A DNA stretch of 64,000 bases from NCBI GenBank assembly GCA_964036275.1, contig CAXIWQ010000159.1, positions 19,416-83,415 of the forward strand. The letters are read 5' to 3'. Below are positions 11,685 through 23,877 of the stretch, one piece after another. The stretch's first letter is position 1; each line of letters starts with the position of its first letter. The notes beneath the pieces were generated by a model. It made no database searches. It saw only the letters and a program-made list of their open reading frames with translations, and was not told where the DNA came from. The position numbers were made by a program, and so were the translations under genes. Source of the stretch: Litoditis marina. Taxonomy: Eukaryota > Nematoda > Chromadorea > Rhabditida > Rhabditidae.

Positions 11685-14218
11685 GCACAGCCACAAAAGA
11701 CAAATTAACGCGGTTATTGACTCTTTGCCGTAAAGCTACAGAAAAAAGTTTATACGGCTATCAAGTATGTTGCTCCCAGCTACAAAGACCTAACACGACT
11801 ATATATTTTGTGGCGCACAGCCACAAAAGACGACTTAACGCGGTTATTGACTCTTTGCATTGCAGCTACAGAGAAAAGTTCATACGGCTATCAAGTCTGT
11901 TGCTCCCAGATACAAAAACCTAAGACGACTATATATTCTGTGGCGCACAGCCACAAAATACGAATTAACGCGTTATTGACTCTTTGCCTTGCAGCTACAG
12001 AGAACAGTTCATACGGCTATCAAATCTGTTGCTCCCAGCTACAAAAACCTAATACGACAATCTATTTTGTGGCGCACATCCACCAAATACGAATTAACGC
12101 GGTTATTGACTCTTTGCCGTAAAGCTACAGAAAAAAGTTTATACGGCTATCAAGTATGTTGCTCCCAGCTACAAAGACCTAACACGACTATATATTTTGT
12201 GGCGCACAGCCACAAAAGACGACTTAACGCTGTTATTGACTCTTTGCCTTGCAGCTACAGAAAAAAGTTCATACGGCTATCAAATCTGTTGCTCCCAGCT
12301 ACAAAAACCTGATACGACAATCCATTTTGTAGCGCACATCCACCAAATACGAATTAACGCGGTTATTGACTCTTTGCCTTGCACCTACAAAAAAAATCAT
12401 ACGGCTATCAAGTCTGTTGCTCCCAACTACAAAAACCTAATACGACTTTATATTCTGTGGCGCACAACCACAAAAGACAAATTAACGCGGTTATTGACTC
12501 TTTTCCTTGCAGCTACAGAAAAAAGTTTATACGGCTATCAAGTCTGTTGCTCCCAGCTACAAAAACCTAATACGATTATCTATTCTGTGGCGCACAGCCA
12601 CGAAATACGAATCAACGCGGTTATCGACTCTTCGGCTTGCAGTTACAGAAAAAAAAAACTCATACGGCAATCAAGTCTGTTGCTCCCGAAAAAAGTTTAT
12701 ATGGCTATCAAGTATGTTGCTCCCAGCTAGAAAAACCCAATACAACTATCTATTCTGTGGCACACAGCCACAAAATACGATATAACGCGGTTATCGACTC
12801 TTTGCCTTGCAGCTACAGAGAAAAGTTCATACGGCTATCAAGTCTGTTGCTCCCAGCTACAAAAACCTGATACGACAATCTATTCTGTGGCGCACAGCCA
12901 CAACAGACAAATTAACGCGGTTATTACCTCTTTGCCTTGCAGCTACAGAAAAAAATTCATACGGCTATCAAGTCTGTTGCTCCCAGCTACGAAAACCTAA
13001 TACGATTTTATATTCTGTGGCGCACACCCACAAAAGACAAATTAACGCGGTTATTGACTCTTTGCCGTGCAGCTACAGGAAAAAGGTTATACGGCTATTA
13101 AGTATGTTGCTCCCAGCTAAAAAAACCTAATACGACTATCTATTCTGTGGCGCACAGCCACAAAATACGAATTAACGCGGTTATCGACTCTTTGCCTTGC
13201 AGCTACAGAGAACAGTTCATACGGCTATCAAGTCTGTTGCTCCCAGCTACAAAAACCTAATACGACTATATATTCTGTGGCGCACAGCCACAAAAGACGA
13301 ATTAACGCGGTTATTGACTCTTTGCCTCGCAGTTACAGATAACATTTCATACGGCTATCAAATCTGTTGCTCCCAGCTACAAAAACCTAATACGACAATC
13401 TATTCTGTGGCGCACAGCCACAAAGACGAATTAACGCGGTTATTGACATTTTGACTTGCAGCTACAAAAAAAAATCATACGGCTATCAAGTCTGTTGCTT
13501 CCAACTACAGAAACATAATACGACAATCTATTCTGTGGCGCACAGCCACAAAACACGAAATATCGCGGTTATCGACTTGTTGGCTTGCAGCTACAGAGAA
13601 AAGTTCATACGGCTATCAAGTCTGTTGCTCCCAGCTACAAAAACCTGATACGACAATCTATTCTGTGGCGCACAGCCACAAAAGACAAATTAACGCGGTT
13701 ATTACCTCTTTGCCTTGCAGCTACAGAAAAAAGTTCATACGGCTATCAAATCTGTTGCTCCCAGCTACAAAAACCTAATACGACAATCTATTCTGTGGCG
13801 CACAGCCACAAAATACGAATTAACGCGGTTATCGACTCTTTGCCTTGCAGCTACAGAAAAAAATTCATACGGCTATCAAGTCTGTTGCTCATGGCTACAA
13901 AAACCTAATACGACTTTATATTCTGTGGCGCACAGCCACAAAAGACAAATTAACGCGGTTATTACCTCTTTGCCTTGCAGTTACAGAGAACATGTCATAC
14001 GGCTATCAAATCTGTTGCTCCCAGCTACAAAAACCTAATACGACAATCTATTATGTGGCGCACAGCCACAAAATACGAATTTACGCGGTTATCGACTCTT
14101 TGGCTTGCAGCTACAGAAAAAAGTTTATATGGCTATCAAGTATGTTGCTCCCAGCTAGAAAAACCCAATACAACTATCTATTCTGTGGCACACAGCCACA
14201 AAATACGATATAACGCGG
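11611..14218 (-). repeat. Inverted satellite block, minus orientation
   Basis: About 20 monomers run in the opposite orientation to the rest of the window. The left part (to 12687) mirrors array A: 11684-11840 pairs with 11454-11610, and 12110-12687 with 10996-11573. The stretch between them resembles inverted 1145-1300. The right part (12688-14218) mirrors array B at 17120-18649, with paired coordinates summing to 31337-31338 along its whole length. Apparent plus-strand open frames here are the same stop-poor strand seen elsewhere on the minus strand. No gene is present. Confidence 0.9.
12675..12700 (-). other. Chimeric breakpoint inside inverted block
   Basis: At 12687/12688 the text jumps from GTTGCTCCC to GAAAAAAGTTTATATGGC. 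Most of a subunit run that should follow GTTGCTCCC is missing. Left of the point the sequence mirrors array A (partner of 12687 near 10996). Right of it the sequence mirrors array B (partner of 12688 at 18649). This is a join between two inverted segments of different origin. Confidence 0.8.
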
Positions 14219-14233
14219 TATCGATTTTTGTGG
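14196..14233. other. Inversion junction 2, near-perfect palindrome
   Basis: Left stem 14196-14210 (CCACAAAATACGATA), loop 14211-14218 (TAACGCGG), right stem 14219-14233 (TATCGATTTTTGTGG). The stems pair except around one A/T position. The mirror continues outward through the satellite on both sides, because the monomers meet head to head in phase. Satellite on the right returns to plus orientation. Confidence 0.85.
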
Positions 14234-14350
14234 CTGTGCGCCACAGAATAGATAGTCGTATTAGGTTTTTTTTTAGCTGGGAGCAACATACTTGATAGCC
14301 GTATAACCTTTTTCCTGTAGCTGCACGGCAAAGAGTCAATAACCGCGTTA

Positions 14351-14372
14351 ATTTGTCTTTTTTTCTGTAGCT
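14351..14372 (+). other. Monomer shortened by T-tract to T-tract deletion
   Basis: AATTTGTC is followed by seven T and then CTGTAGCTGC. In a normal monomer these two parts are separated by subunits 1 and 2. About 80 bp is missing, and the two flanking T-tracts are fused at 14358-14364. This fits slippage or recombination between T-runs. Confidence 0.8.
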
Positions 14373-14382
14373 GCAAGGCAAA

Positions 14383-15510
14383 GAGGTAATAACCGCGTTA
14401 ATTTGTCTTTTGTGGCTGTGCGCCACAGAATATAAAGTCGTATTAGGTTTTTGTAGCTGGGAGCAACAGATTTGATAGCCGTATGAAATGTTCTCTGTAA
14501 CTGCAAGGCAAAGAGTCAATAACCGCGTTAATTTGTATTTTGTGGCTGTGCGCCACATAATATAAAGTCGTATTATGTTTTTGTAGTTGGAAGCAACAGA
14601 CTTGATAGCCGTATGATTTTTTTTGTAGCTGCAAGTCAAAATGTCAATAACCGCGTTAATTCGTCTTTGTGGCTGTGCGCCACAGAATAGATTGTCGTAT
14701 TAGGTTTTTGTAGCTGGGAGCAATAGATTTGATAGCCGTATGAAATGTTCTCTGTAACTGCGAGGCAAAGAGTCAATAACCGCGTTAATTCGTCTTTTGT
14801 GGCTGTGCGCCACAGAATATATAGTCGTATTAGGTTTTTGTAGCTGGGAGCAACAGACTTGATAGCCGTATGAACTTTTCTCGGTAGCTGCAAGCCAACA
14901 AGTCGATAACCGCGATAATTTGTATTTTGTGGCTGTGCGCCACAGAATAGATTGTCGTATTAGGTTTTTGTAGCTGGGACCAACAGATTTGATAGCCGTA
15001 TGAACTTTTTTCTGTAGCTACAAGGCAAAGAGGTAATAACCGCGTTAATTTGTCTTTTGTGGCTGTGCGCCACAGAATAGATTGTCGTATCAGGTTTTTG
15101 TAGCTGGGAGCAACAGACTTGATAGCCGTATGAACTTTTCTCTGTAGCTGCAAGCCAACAAGTCGATAACCGCGATATTTCGTGTTTTGTGGCTGTGCGC
15201 CACAGAATAGATTGTCGTATTATGTTTCTGTAGTTGGAAGCAACAGACTTGATAGCCGTATGATTTTTTTTGTAGCTGCAAGTCAAAATGTCAATAACCG
15301 CGTTAATTCGTCTTTGTGGCTGTGCGCCACAGAATAGATTGTCGTATCAGGTTTTTGTAGCTGGGAGCAACAGATTTGATAGCCGTATGAAATGTTATCT
15401 GTAACTGCGAGGCAAAGAGTCAATAACCGCGTTAATTCGTCTTTTGTGGCTGTGCGCCACAGAATATATAGTCGTATTAGGTTTTTGTAGCTGGGAGCAA
15501 CAGACTTGAT
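14383..15510 (+). repeat. Block shared with array A (offset about 10358 bp)
   Basis: The monomer order and private variants match about 4020-5150. Examples are CTCGGTAGCTGCAAGCCAAC, CGCGATATTTCGTG, GTTTCTGTAGTTGGAAGC and GTTATCTGTAACTGC. The two copies lie on opposite sides of the inverted block, so the arrays on each side once shared a template. Confidence 0.8.
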
Positions 15511-17799
15511 AGCCGTATGAACTTTTCTCTGTAGCTGCAAGGCAAAGAGTCGATAACCGCGTTAATTCGTATTTTGTGGCTGTGCGCCACAGAATAGATA
15601 GTCGTATTAGGTTTTTTTTTAGCTGGGAGCAACATACTTGATAGCCGTATAACCTTTTTCCTGTAGCTGCACGGCAAAGAGTCAATAACCGCGTTAATTT
15701 GTCTTTTGTGGCTGTGCGCCACAGAATAGATAGTCGTATTAGGTTTTTTTTTAGCTGGGAGCAACATACTTGATAGCCGTATAACCTTTTTCCTGTAGCT
15801 GCACGGCAAAGAGTCAATAACCGCGTTAATTTGTCTTTTGTGGCTGTGCGCCACAGAATATAAAGTCGTATTAGGTTTTCGTAGCTGGGAGCAACAGACT
15901 TGATAGCCGTATGAATTTTTTTCTGTAGCTGCAAGGCAAAGAGGTAATAACCGCGTTAATTTGTCTTTTGTGGCTGTGCGCCACAGAATAGATTGTCGTA
16001 TCAGGTTTTTGTAGCTGGGAGCAACAGACTTGATAGCCGTATGAACTTTTCTCTGTAGCTGCAAGACAACAAGTCGATAACCGCGATAATTCGTATTTTG
16101 TGGCTGTGCGCCACAGAATAGATTGTCGTATTAGGTTTTTGTAGCTGGGAGCAACAGATTTGATAGCCGTGTGAACTGTTCTCTGTAGCTGCAAGGCAAA
16201 GAGTCGATAACCGCGTTAATTCGTATTTTGTGGCTGTGCGCCACAGAATAGATTGTCGTATTAGGTTTTTGTAGCTGGGAGCAACAGATTTGATAGCCGT
16301 ATGAACTTTTTTTCTGTAGCGGCAAGGCAAAGAGGTAATAACCGCGTTAATTTGTCTTTTGTGGCTGTGCGCCACAGAATAGATTGTCGTATCAGGTTTT
16401 TGTAGCTGGGAGCAACAGACTTGATAGCCGTATGAACTTTTCTCTGTAGCTGCAAGCCAACAAGTCGATAACCGCGATATTTCGTGTTTTGTGGCTGTGC
16501 GCCACAGAATAGATTGTCGTATTATGTTTCTGTAGTTGGAAGCAACAGACTTGATAGCCGTATGATTTTTTTTTGTAGCTGCAAGTCAAAATGTCAATAA
16601 CCGCGTTAATTCGTCTTTGTGGCTGTGCGCCACAGAATAGATTGTCGTATTAGGTTTTTGTAGCTGGGAGCAACAGATTTGATAGCCGTATAAAATGTTA
16701 TCTGTAACTGCGAGGCGAAGAGTCAATAACCGCGTTAATTCGTCTTTTGTGGCTGTGCGCCACAGAATATATAGTCGTATTAGGTTTTTGTAGCTGGGAG
16801 CAACAGACTTGATAGCCGTATGAACTGTTCTCTGTAGCTGCAAGGCAAAGAGTCGATAACCGCGTTAATTCGTATTTTGTGGCTGTGCGCCACAGAATAG
16901 ATAGTCGTATTAGGTTTTTTTAGCTGGGAGCAACATACTTGATAGCCGTATGAATTTTTTTCTGTAGCTGCAAGGCAAAGAGGTAATAACCGCGTTAATT
17001 TGTCTGTTGTGGCTGTGCGCCACAGAATAGATTGTCGTATCAGGTTTTTGTAGCTGGGAGCAACAGACTTGATAGCCGTATGAACTTTTTTCTGTAGCTG
17101 CAAGGCAAAGAGTCGATAACCGCGTTATATCGTATTTTGTGGCTGTGTGCCACAGAATAGATAGTTGTATTGGGTTTTTCTAGCTGGGAGCAACATACTT
17201 GATAGCCATATAAACTTTTTTCTGTAGCTGCAAGCCAAAGAGTCGATAACCGCGTAAATTCGTATTTTGTGGCTGTGCGCCACATAATAGATTGTCGTAT
17301 TAGGTTTTTGTAGCTGGGAGCAACAGATTTGATAGCCGTATGACATGTTCTCTGTAACTGCAAGGCAAAGAGGTAATAACCGCGTTAATTTGTCTTTTGT
17401 GGCTGTGCGCCACAGAATATAAAGTCGTATTAGGTTTTTGTAGCCATGAGCAACAGACTTGATAGCCATATGAATTTTTTTCTGTAGCTGCAAGGCAAAG
17501 AGTCGATAACCGCGTTAATTCGTATTTTGTGGCTGTGCGCCACAGAATAGATTGTCGTATTAGGTTTTTGTAGCTGGGAGCAACAGATTTGATAGCCGTA
17601 TGAACTTTTTTCTGTAGCTGCAAGGCAAAGAGGTAATAACCGCGTTAATTTGTCTTTTGTGGCTGTGCGCCACAGAATAGATTGTCGTATCAGGTTTTTG
17701 TAGCTGGGAGCAACAGACTTGATAGCCGTATGATTTTTTTTTGTAGCTGCAAGTCAAAATGTCAATAACCGCGTTAACTCGTCTTTGTGGCTGTGCGCC

Positions 17800-19750
17800 A
17801 CAGAATAGATTGTCGTATTAGGTTTCTGTAGTTGGAAGCAACAGACTTGATAGCCGTATGATTTTTTTTTTGTAGCTGCAAGTCAAAATGTCAATAACCG
17901 CGTTAATTCGTCTTTGTGGCTGTGCGCCACAGAATAGATTGTCGTATTAGGTTTTTGTAGCTGGGAGCAACAGATTTGATAGCCGTATGAAATGTTATCT
18001 GTAACTGCGAGGCAAAGAGTCAATAACCGCGTTAATTCGTCTTTTGTGGCTGTGCGCCACAGAATATATAGTCGTATTAGGTTTTTGTAGCTGGGAGCAA
18101 CAGACTTGATAGCCGTATGAACTGTTCTCTGTAGCTGCAAGGCAAAGAGTCGATAACCGCGTTAATTCGTATTTTGTGGCTGTGCGCCACAGAATAGATA
18201 GTCGTATTAGGTTTTTTTAGCTGGGAGCAACATACTTAATAGCCGTATAACCTTTTTCCTGTAGCTGCACGGCAAAGAGTCAATAACCGCGTTAATTTGT
18301 CTTTTGTGGGTGTGCGCCACAGAATATAAAATCGTATTAGGTTTTCGTAGCTGGGAGCAACAGACTTGATAGCCGTATGAATTTTTTTCTGTAGCTGCAA
18401 GGCAAAGAGGTAATAACCGCGTTAATTTGTCTGTTGTGGCTGTGCGCCACAGAATAGATTGTCGTATCAGGTTTTTGTAGCTGGGAGCAACAGACTTGAT
18501 AGCCGTATGAACTTTTCTCTGTAGCTGCAAGGCAAAGAGTCGATAACCGCGTTATATCGTATTTTGTGGCTGTGTGCCACAGAATAGATAGTTGTATTGG
18601 GTTTTTCTAGCTGGGAGCAACATACTTGATAGCCATATAAACTTTTTTCTGTAGCTGCAAGCCAAAGAGTCGATAACCTCGTAAATTCGTATTTGGTGGC
18701 TGTGCGCCACAGAATAGATTGTCGTATTAGGTTTTTGTAGCTGGGAGCAACAGATTTGATAGCCGTATGAAATGTTCTCTGTAACTGCAAGGCAAAGAGG
18801 TAATAACCGCGTTAATTTGTCTTTTGTGGCTGTGCGCCACAGAATATAAAGTCGTATTAGGTTTTTGTAGCCATGAGCAACAGACTTGATAGCCGTATAA
18901 ACTTTTTTTCTGTAGCTGCACGGCAAAGAGTCAATAACCGCGTGAAATCTTTTGTGGCTGTGCGCCACAGAATATAAAGTCGTATTAGGTTTTTGTAGCT
19001 GGGAGCAACAGACTTGATAGCCGTATAAACTTTTTTCTGTAGCTGCAAAGCAAACAGTCGATAACCGCGTTAATTCGTATTTTGTGGCTGTGCGCCACAG
19101 AATAGATAGTCGTATTAGGTTTTTGTAGCTGGAAGCAACAGATTTGATAGCCGTATGAAATGTTCTCTGTAACTGCGAGGCAAAGAGTCAATAACCGCGT
19201 TAATTTGTCTTTTGTGGGTGTGCGCCACAGAATATAAAATCGTATTAGGTTTTCGTAGCTGGGAGCAACAGACTTGATAGCCGTATGAATTTTTTTCTGT
19301 AGCTGCAAGGCAAAGAGGTAATAACCGCGTTAATTTGTCTGTTGTGGCTGTGCGCCACAGAATAGATTGTCGTATCAGGTTTTTGTAGCTGGGAGCAACA
19401 GACTTGATAGCCGTATGAACTTTTCTCTGTAGCTGCAAGGCAAAGAGTCGATAACCGCGTTATATCGTATTTTGTGGCTGTGTGCCACAGAATAGATAGT
19501 TGTATTGGGTTTTTCTAGCTGGGAGCAACATACTTGATAGCCATATAAACTTTTTTCTGTAGCTGCAAGCCAAAGAGTCGATAACCGCGTAAATTCGTAT
19601 TTTGTGGCTGTGCGCCACAGAATAGATTGTCGTATTAGGTTTTTGTAGCTGGGAGCAACAGATTTGATAGCCGTATGAAATGTTCTCTGTAACTGCAAGG
19701 CAAAGAGGTAATAACCGCGTTAATTTGTCTTTTGTGGCTGTGCGCCACAG
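17800..19750 (+). repeat. 2206-bp offset duplication, copy 1
   Basis: Matches about 20005-21956 at an offset of 2206 bp (17 monomers). Within it a 908-bp (7-mer) repeat is visible: 18467-18890 recurs at 19375. Shared markers include TTGTGGGTGTGCGCC, AAAATCGTATTAGGTTTTCG and CATACTTAATAGCC. The left part is also the direct partner of the inverted block. Confidence 0.8.
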
Positions 19751-20004
19751 AATAGATTGTCGTATCAGGTTTTTGTAGCTGGGAGCAACAGACTTGATAG
19801 CCGTATGAACTTTTTTCTGTAGCTGCAAGGCAAAGAGGTAATAACCGCGTTAATTTGTCTTTTGTGGCTGTGCGCCACAGAATAGATTGTCGTATCAGGT
19901 TTTTGTAGCTGGGAGCAACAGACTTGATAGCCGTATGAACTTTTCTCTGTAGCTGCAAGCCAACAAGTCGATAACCGCGATATTTCGTGTTTTGTGGCTG
20001 TGCG

Positions 20005-21956
20005 CCACAGAATAGATTGTCGTATTATGTTTCTGTAGTTGGAAGCAACAGACTTGATAGCCGTATGATTTTTTTTCGTAGCTGCAAGTCAAAATGTCAA
20101 TAACCGCGTTAATTCGTCTTTGTGGCTGTGCGCCACAGAATAGATTGTCGTATTAGGTTTTTGTAGCTGGGAGCAACAGATTTGATAGCCGTATGAAATG
20201 TTATCTGTAACTGCGAGGCAAAGAGTCAATAACCGCGTTAATTCGTCTTTTGTGGCTGTGCGCCACAGAATATATAGTCGTATTAGGTTTTTGTAGCTGG
20301 GAGCAACAGACTTGATAGCCGTATGAACTGTTCTCTGTAGCTGCAAGGCAAAGAGTCGATAACCGCGTTAATTCGTATTTTGTGGCTGTGCGCCACAGAA
20401 TAGATAGTCGTATTAGGTTTTTTTAGCTGGGAGCAACATACTTAATAGCCGTATAACCTTTTTCCTGTAGCTGCACGGCAAAGAGTCAATAACCGCGTTA
20501 ATTTGTCTTTTGTGGGTGTGCGCCACAGAATATAAAATCGTATTAGGTTTTCGTAGCTGGGAGCAATAGACTTGATAGCCGTATGAATTTTTTTCTGTAG
20601 CTGCAAGGCAAAGAGGTAATAACCGCGTTAATTTGTCTGTTGTGGCTGTGCGCCACAGAATAGATTGTCGTATCAGGTTTTTGTAGCTGGGAGCAACAGA
20701 CTTGATAGCCGTATGAACTTTTCTCTGTAGCTGCAAGGCAAAGAGTCGATAACCGCGTTATATCGTATTTTGTGGCTGTGTGCCACAGAATAGATAGTTG
20801 TATTGGGTTTTTCTAGCTGGGAGCAACATACTTGATAGCCATATAAACTTTTTTCTGTAGCTGCAAGCCAAAGAGTCGATAACCGCGTAAATTCGTATTT
20901 GGTGGCTGTGCGCCACAGAATAGATTGTCGTATTAGGTTTTTGTAGCTGGGAGCAACAGATTTGATAGCCGTATGAAATGTTCTCTGTAACTGCAAGGCA
21001 AAGAGGTAATAACCGCGTTAATTTGTCTTTTGTGGCTGTGCGCCACAGAATATAAAGTCGTATTAGGTTTTTGTAGCCATGAGCAACAGACTTGATAGCC
21101 GTATAAACTTTTTTTCTGTAGCTGCACGGCAAAGAGTCAATAACCGCGTGAAATCTTTTGTGGCTGTGCGCCACAGAATATAAAGTCGTATTAGGTTTTT
21201 GTAGCTGGGAGCAACAGACTTGATAGCCGTATAAACTTTTTTCTGTAGCTGCAAAGCAAACAGTCGATAACCGCGTTAATTCGTATTTTGTGGCTGTGCG
21301 CCACAGAATAGATAGTCGTATTAGGTTTTTGTAGCTGGAAGCAACAGATTTGATAGCCGTATGAAATGTTCTCTGTAACTGCGAGGCAAAGAGTCAATAA
21401 CCGCGTTAATTTGTCTTTTGTGGGTGTGCGCCACAGAATATAAAATCGTATTAGGTTTTCGTAGCTGGGAGCAACAGACTTGATAGCCGTATGAATTTTT
21501 TTCTGTAGCTGCAAGGCAAAGAGGTAATAACCGCGTTAATTTGTCTGTTGTGGCTGTGCGCCACAGAATAGATTGTCGTATCAGGTTTTTGTAGCTGGGA
21601 GCAACAGACTTGATAGCCGTATGAACTTTTCTCTGTAGCTGCAAGGCAAAGAGTCGATAACCGCGTTATATCGTATTTTGTGGCTGTGTGCCACAGAATA
21701 GATAGTTGTATTGGGTTTTTCTAGCTGGGAGCAACATACTTGATAGCCATATAAACTTTTTTCTGTAGCTGCAAGCCAAAGAGTCGATAACCGCGTAAAT
21801 TCGTATTTTGTGGCTGTGCGCCACAGAATAGATTGTCGTATTAGGTTTTTGTAGCTGGGAGCAACAGATTTGATAGCCGTATGAAATGTTCTCTGTAACT
21901 GCAAGGCAAAGAGGTAATAACCGCGTTAATTTGTCTTTTGTGGCTGTGCGCCACAG
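20005..21956 (+). repeat. 2206-bp offset duplication, copy 2
   Basis: Second copy of 17800-19750, with the same order of variant monomers. The 7-mer continues beyond it: the monomers at 21581 recur at 22359, an offset of 778 bp or six monomers. This shows later loss or gain of a monomer. Confidence 0.8.
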
Positions 21957-22321
21957 AATATAAAGTCGTATTAGGTTTTTGTAGCCATGAGCAACAGACT
22001 TGATAGCCGTATAAACTTTTTTTCTGTAGCTGCACGGCAAAGAGTCAATAACCGCGTAAAATCTTTTGTGGCTGTGCGCCACAGAATATAAAGTCGTATT
22101 AGGTTTTTGTAGCTGGGAGCAACAGACTTGATAGCCGTATAAACTTTTTTCTGTAGCTGCAAAGCAAACAGTCGATAACCGCGTTAATTCGTATTTTGTG
22201 GCTGTGCGCCACAGAATAGATAGTCGTATTAGGTTTTTGTAGCTGGGAGCAACAGATTTGATAGCCGTATGAAATGTTCTCTGTAACTGCGATGCAAAGA
22301 GTCAATAACCGCGTTAATTCG

Positions 22322-23857
22322 TCTGTTGTGGCTGTGCGCCACAGAATAGATTGTCGTATCAGGTTTTTGTAGCTGGGAGCAACAGACTTGATAGCCGTAT
22401 GAACTTTTCTCTGTAGCTGCAAGGCAAAGAGTCGATAACCGCGTTATATCGTATTTTGTGGCTGTGTGCCACAGAATAGATAGTTGTATTGGGTTTTTCT
22501 AGCTGGGAGCAACATACTTGATAGCCATATAAACTTTTTTCTGTAGCTGCAAGCCAAAGAGTCGATAACCGCGTAAATTCGTATTTTGTGGCTGTGCGCC
22601 ACAGAATAGATTGTCGTATTAGGTTTTTGTAGCTGGGAGCAACAGATTTGATAGCCGTATGAAATGTTCTCTGTAACTGCAAGGCAAAGAGGTAATAACC
22701 GCGTTAATTTGTCTTTTGTGGCTGTGCGCCACAGAATATAAAGTCGTATTAGGTTTTTGTAGCCATGAGCAACAGACTTGATAGCCGTATAAACTTTTTT
22801 TCTGTAGCTGCACGGCAAAGAGTCAATAACCGCGTAAAATCTTTTGTGGCTGTGCGCCACAGAATATAAAGTCGTATTAGGTTTTTGTAGCTGGGAGCAA
22901 CAGACTTGATAGCCGTATAAACTTTTTTCTGTAGCTGCAAAGCAAACAGTCGATAACCGCGTTAATTCGTATTTTGTGGCTGTGCGCCACAGAATAGATA
23001 GTCGTATTAGGTTTTTGTAGCTGGGAGCAACAGATTTGATAGCCGTATGAAATGTTCTCTGTAACTGCGAGGCAAAGAGTCAATAACCGCGTTAATTCGT
23101 CTGTTGTGGCTGTGCGCCACAGAATAGATTGTCGTATCAGGTTTTTGTAGCTGGGAGCAACAGACTTGATAGCCGTATGATTTTTTTTTGTAGCTGCAAG
23201 TCAAAATGTCAATAACCGCGTTAATTCGTCTTTGTGGCTGTGCGCCACAGAATAGATTGTCGTATTAGGTTTTTGTAGCTGGGAGCAACAGATTTGATAG
23301 CCGTATGAAATGTTCTCTGTAACTGCGAGGCAAAGAGTCAATAACCGCGTTAATTCGTCTTTTGTGGCTGTGCGCCACAGAATATTTAGTCGTATTAGGT
23401 TTTTTTAGCTGGGAGCAACATACTTGATAGCCGTATAACCTTTTTCCTGTAGCTGCAAAACAAACAGTCGATAACCGCGTTAATTCGTATTTTGTGGCTG
23501 TGCGCCACAGAACAGATAGTCGTATTAGGTTTTTGTAGCTGGGAGCAACATACTTGATAGCCGTATAAACTTTTTTCTGTAGCTGCGCGGCAAAGAGTCA
23601 ATAACCGCGTTAATTTGTCTTTTGTGGCTGTGCGCCACAGAATATAAAGTCGTATTAGGTTTTTGTAGCTGGGAGCAACAGACTTGATAGCCGTATGAAC
23701 TTTTTTCTGTAGCTGCAAGGCAAAGAGGTAATAACCGCGTTAATTTGTCTTTTGTGGCTGTGCGCCACAGAATATAAAGTCGTATTAGGTTTTTGTAGCC
23801 ATGAGCAACAGACTTGATAGCCGTATAAACTTTTTTCTGTAGCTGCAAGGCAAAGAG
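22322..23857 (+). repeat. 1555-bp higher-order repeat (12-mer), copy 1
   Basis: Matches 23878-25411. The offset falls from 1556 to 1554 through single-base deletions in the second copy, including one G in GTAGCTGGAGC near 24836. Marker variants are AGAATATTTAGTCG, AGAACAGATAGTCG and GCTGCGCGGC. Confidence 0.85.
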
Positions 23858-23877
23858 GTAATAACCGCGTTAATTTG

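Noticed and set aside
11611..14218. Plus-strand genes in the inverted block
   Set aside because: The apparent switch of coding strand simply follows the inversion of the satellite; the frames are the same shadows.
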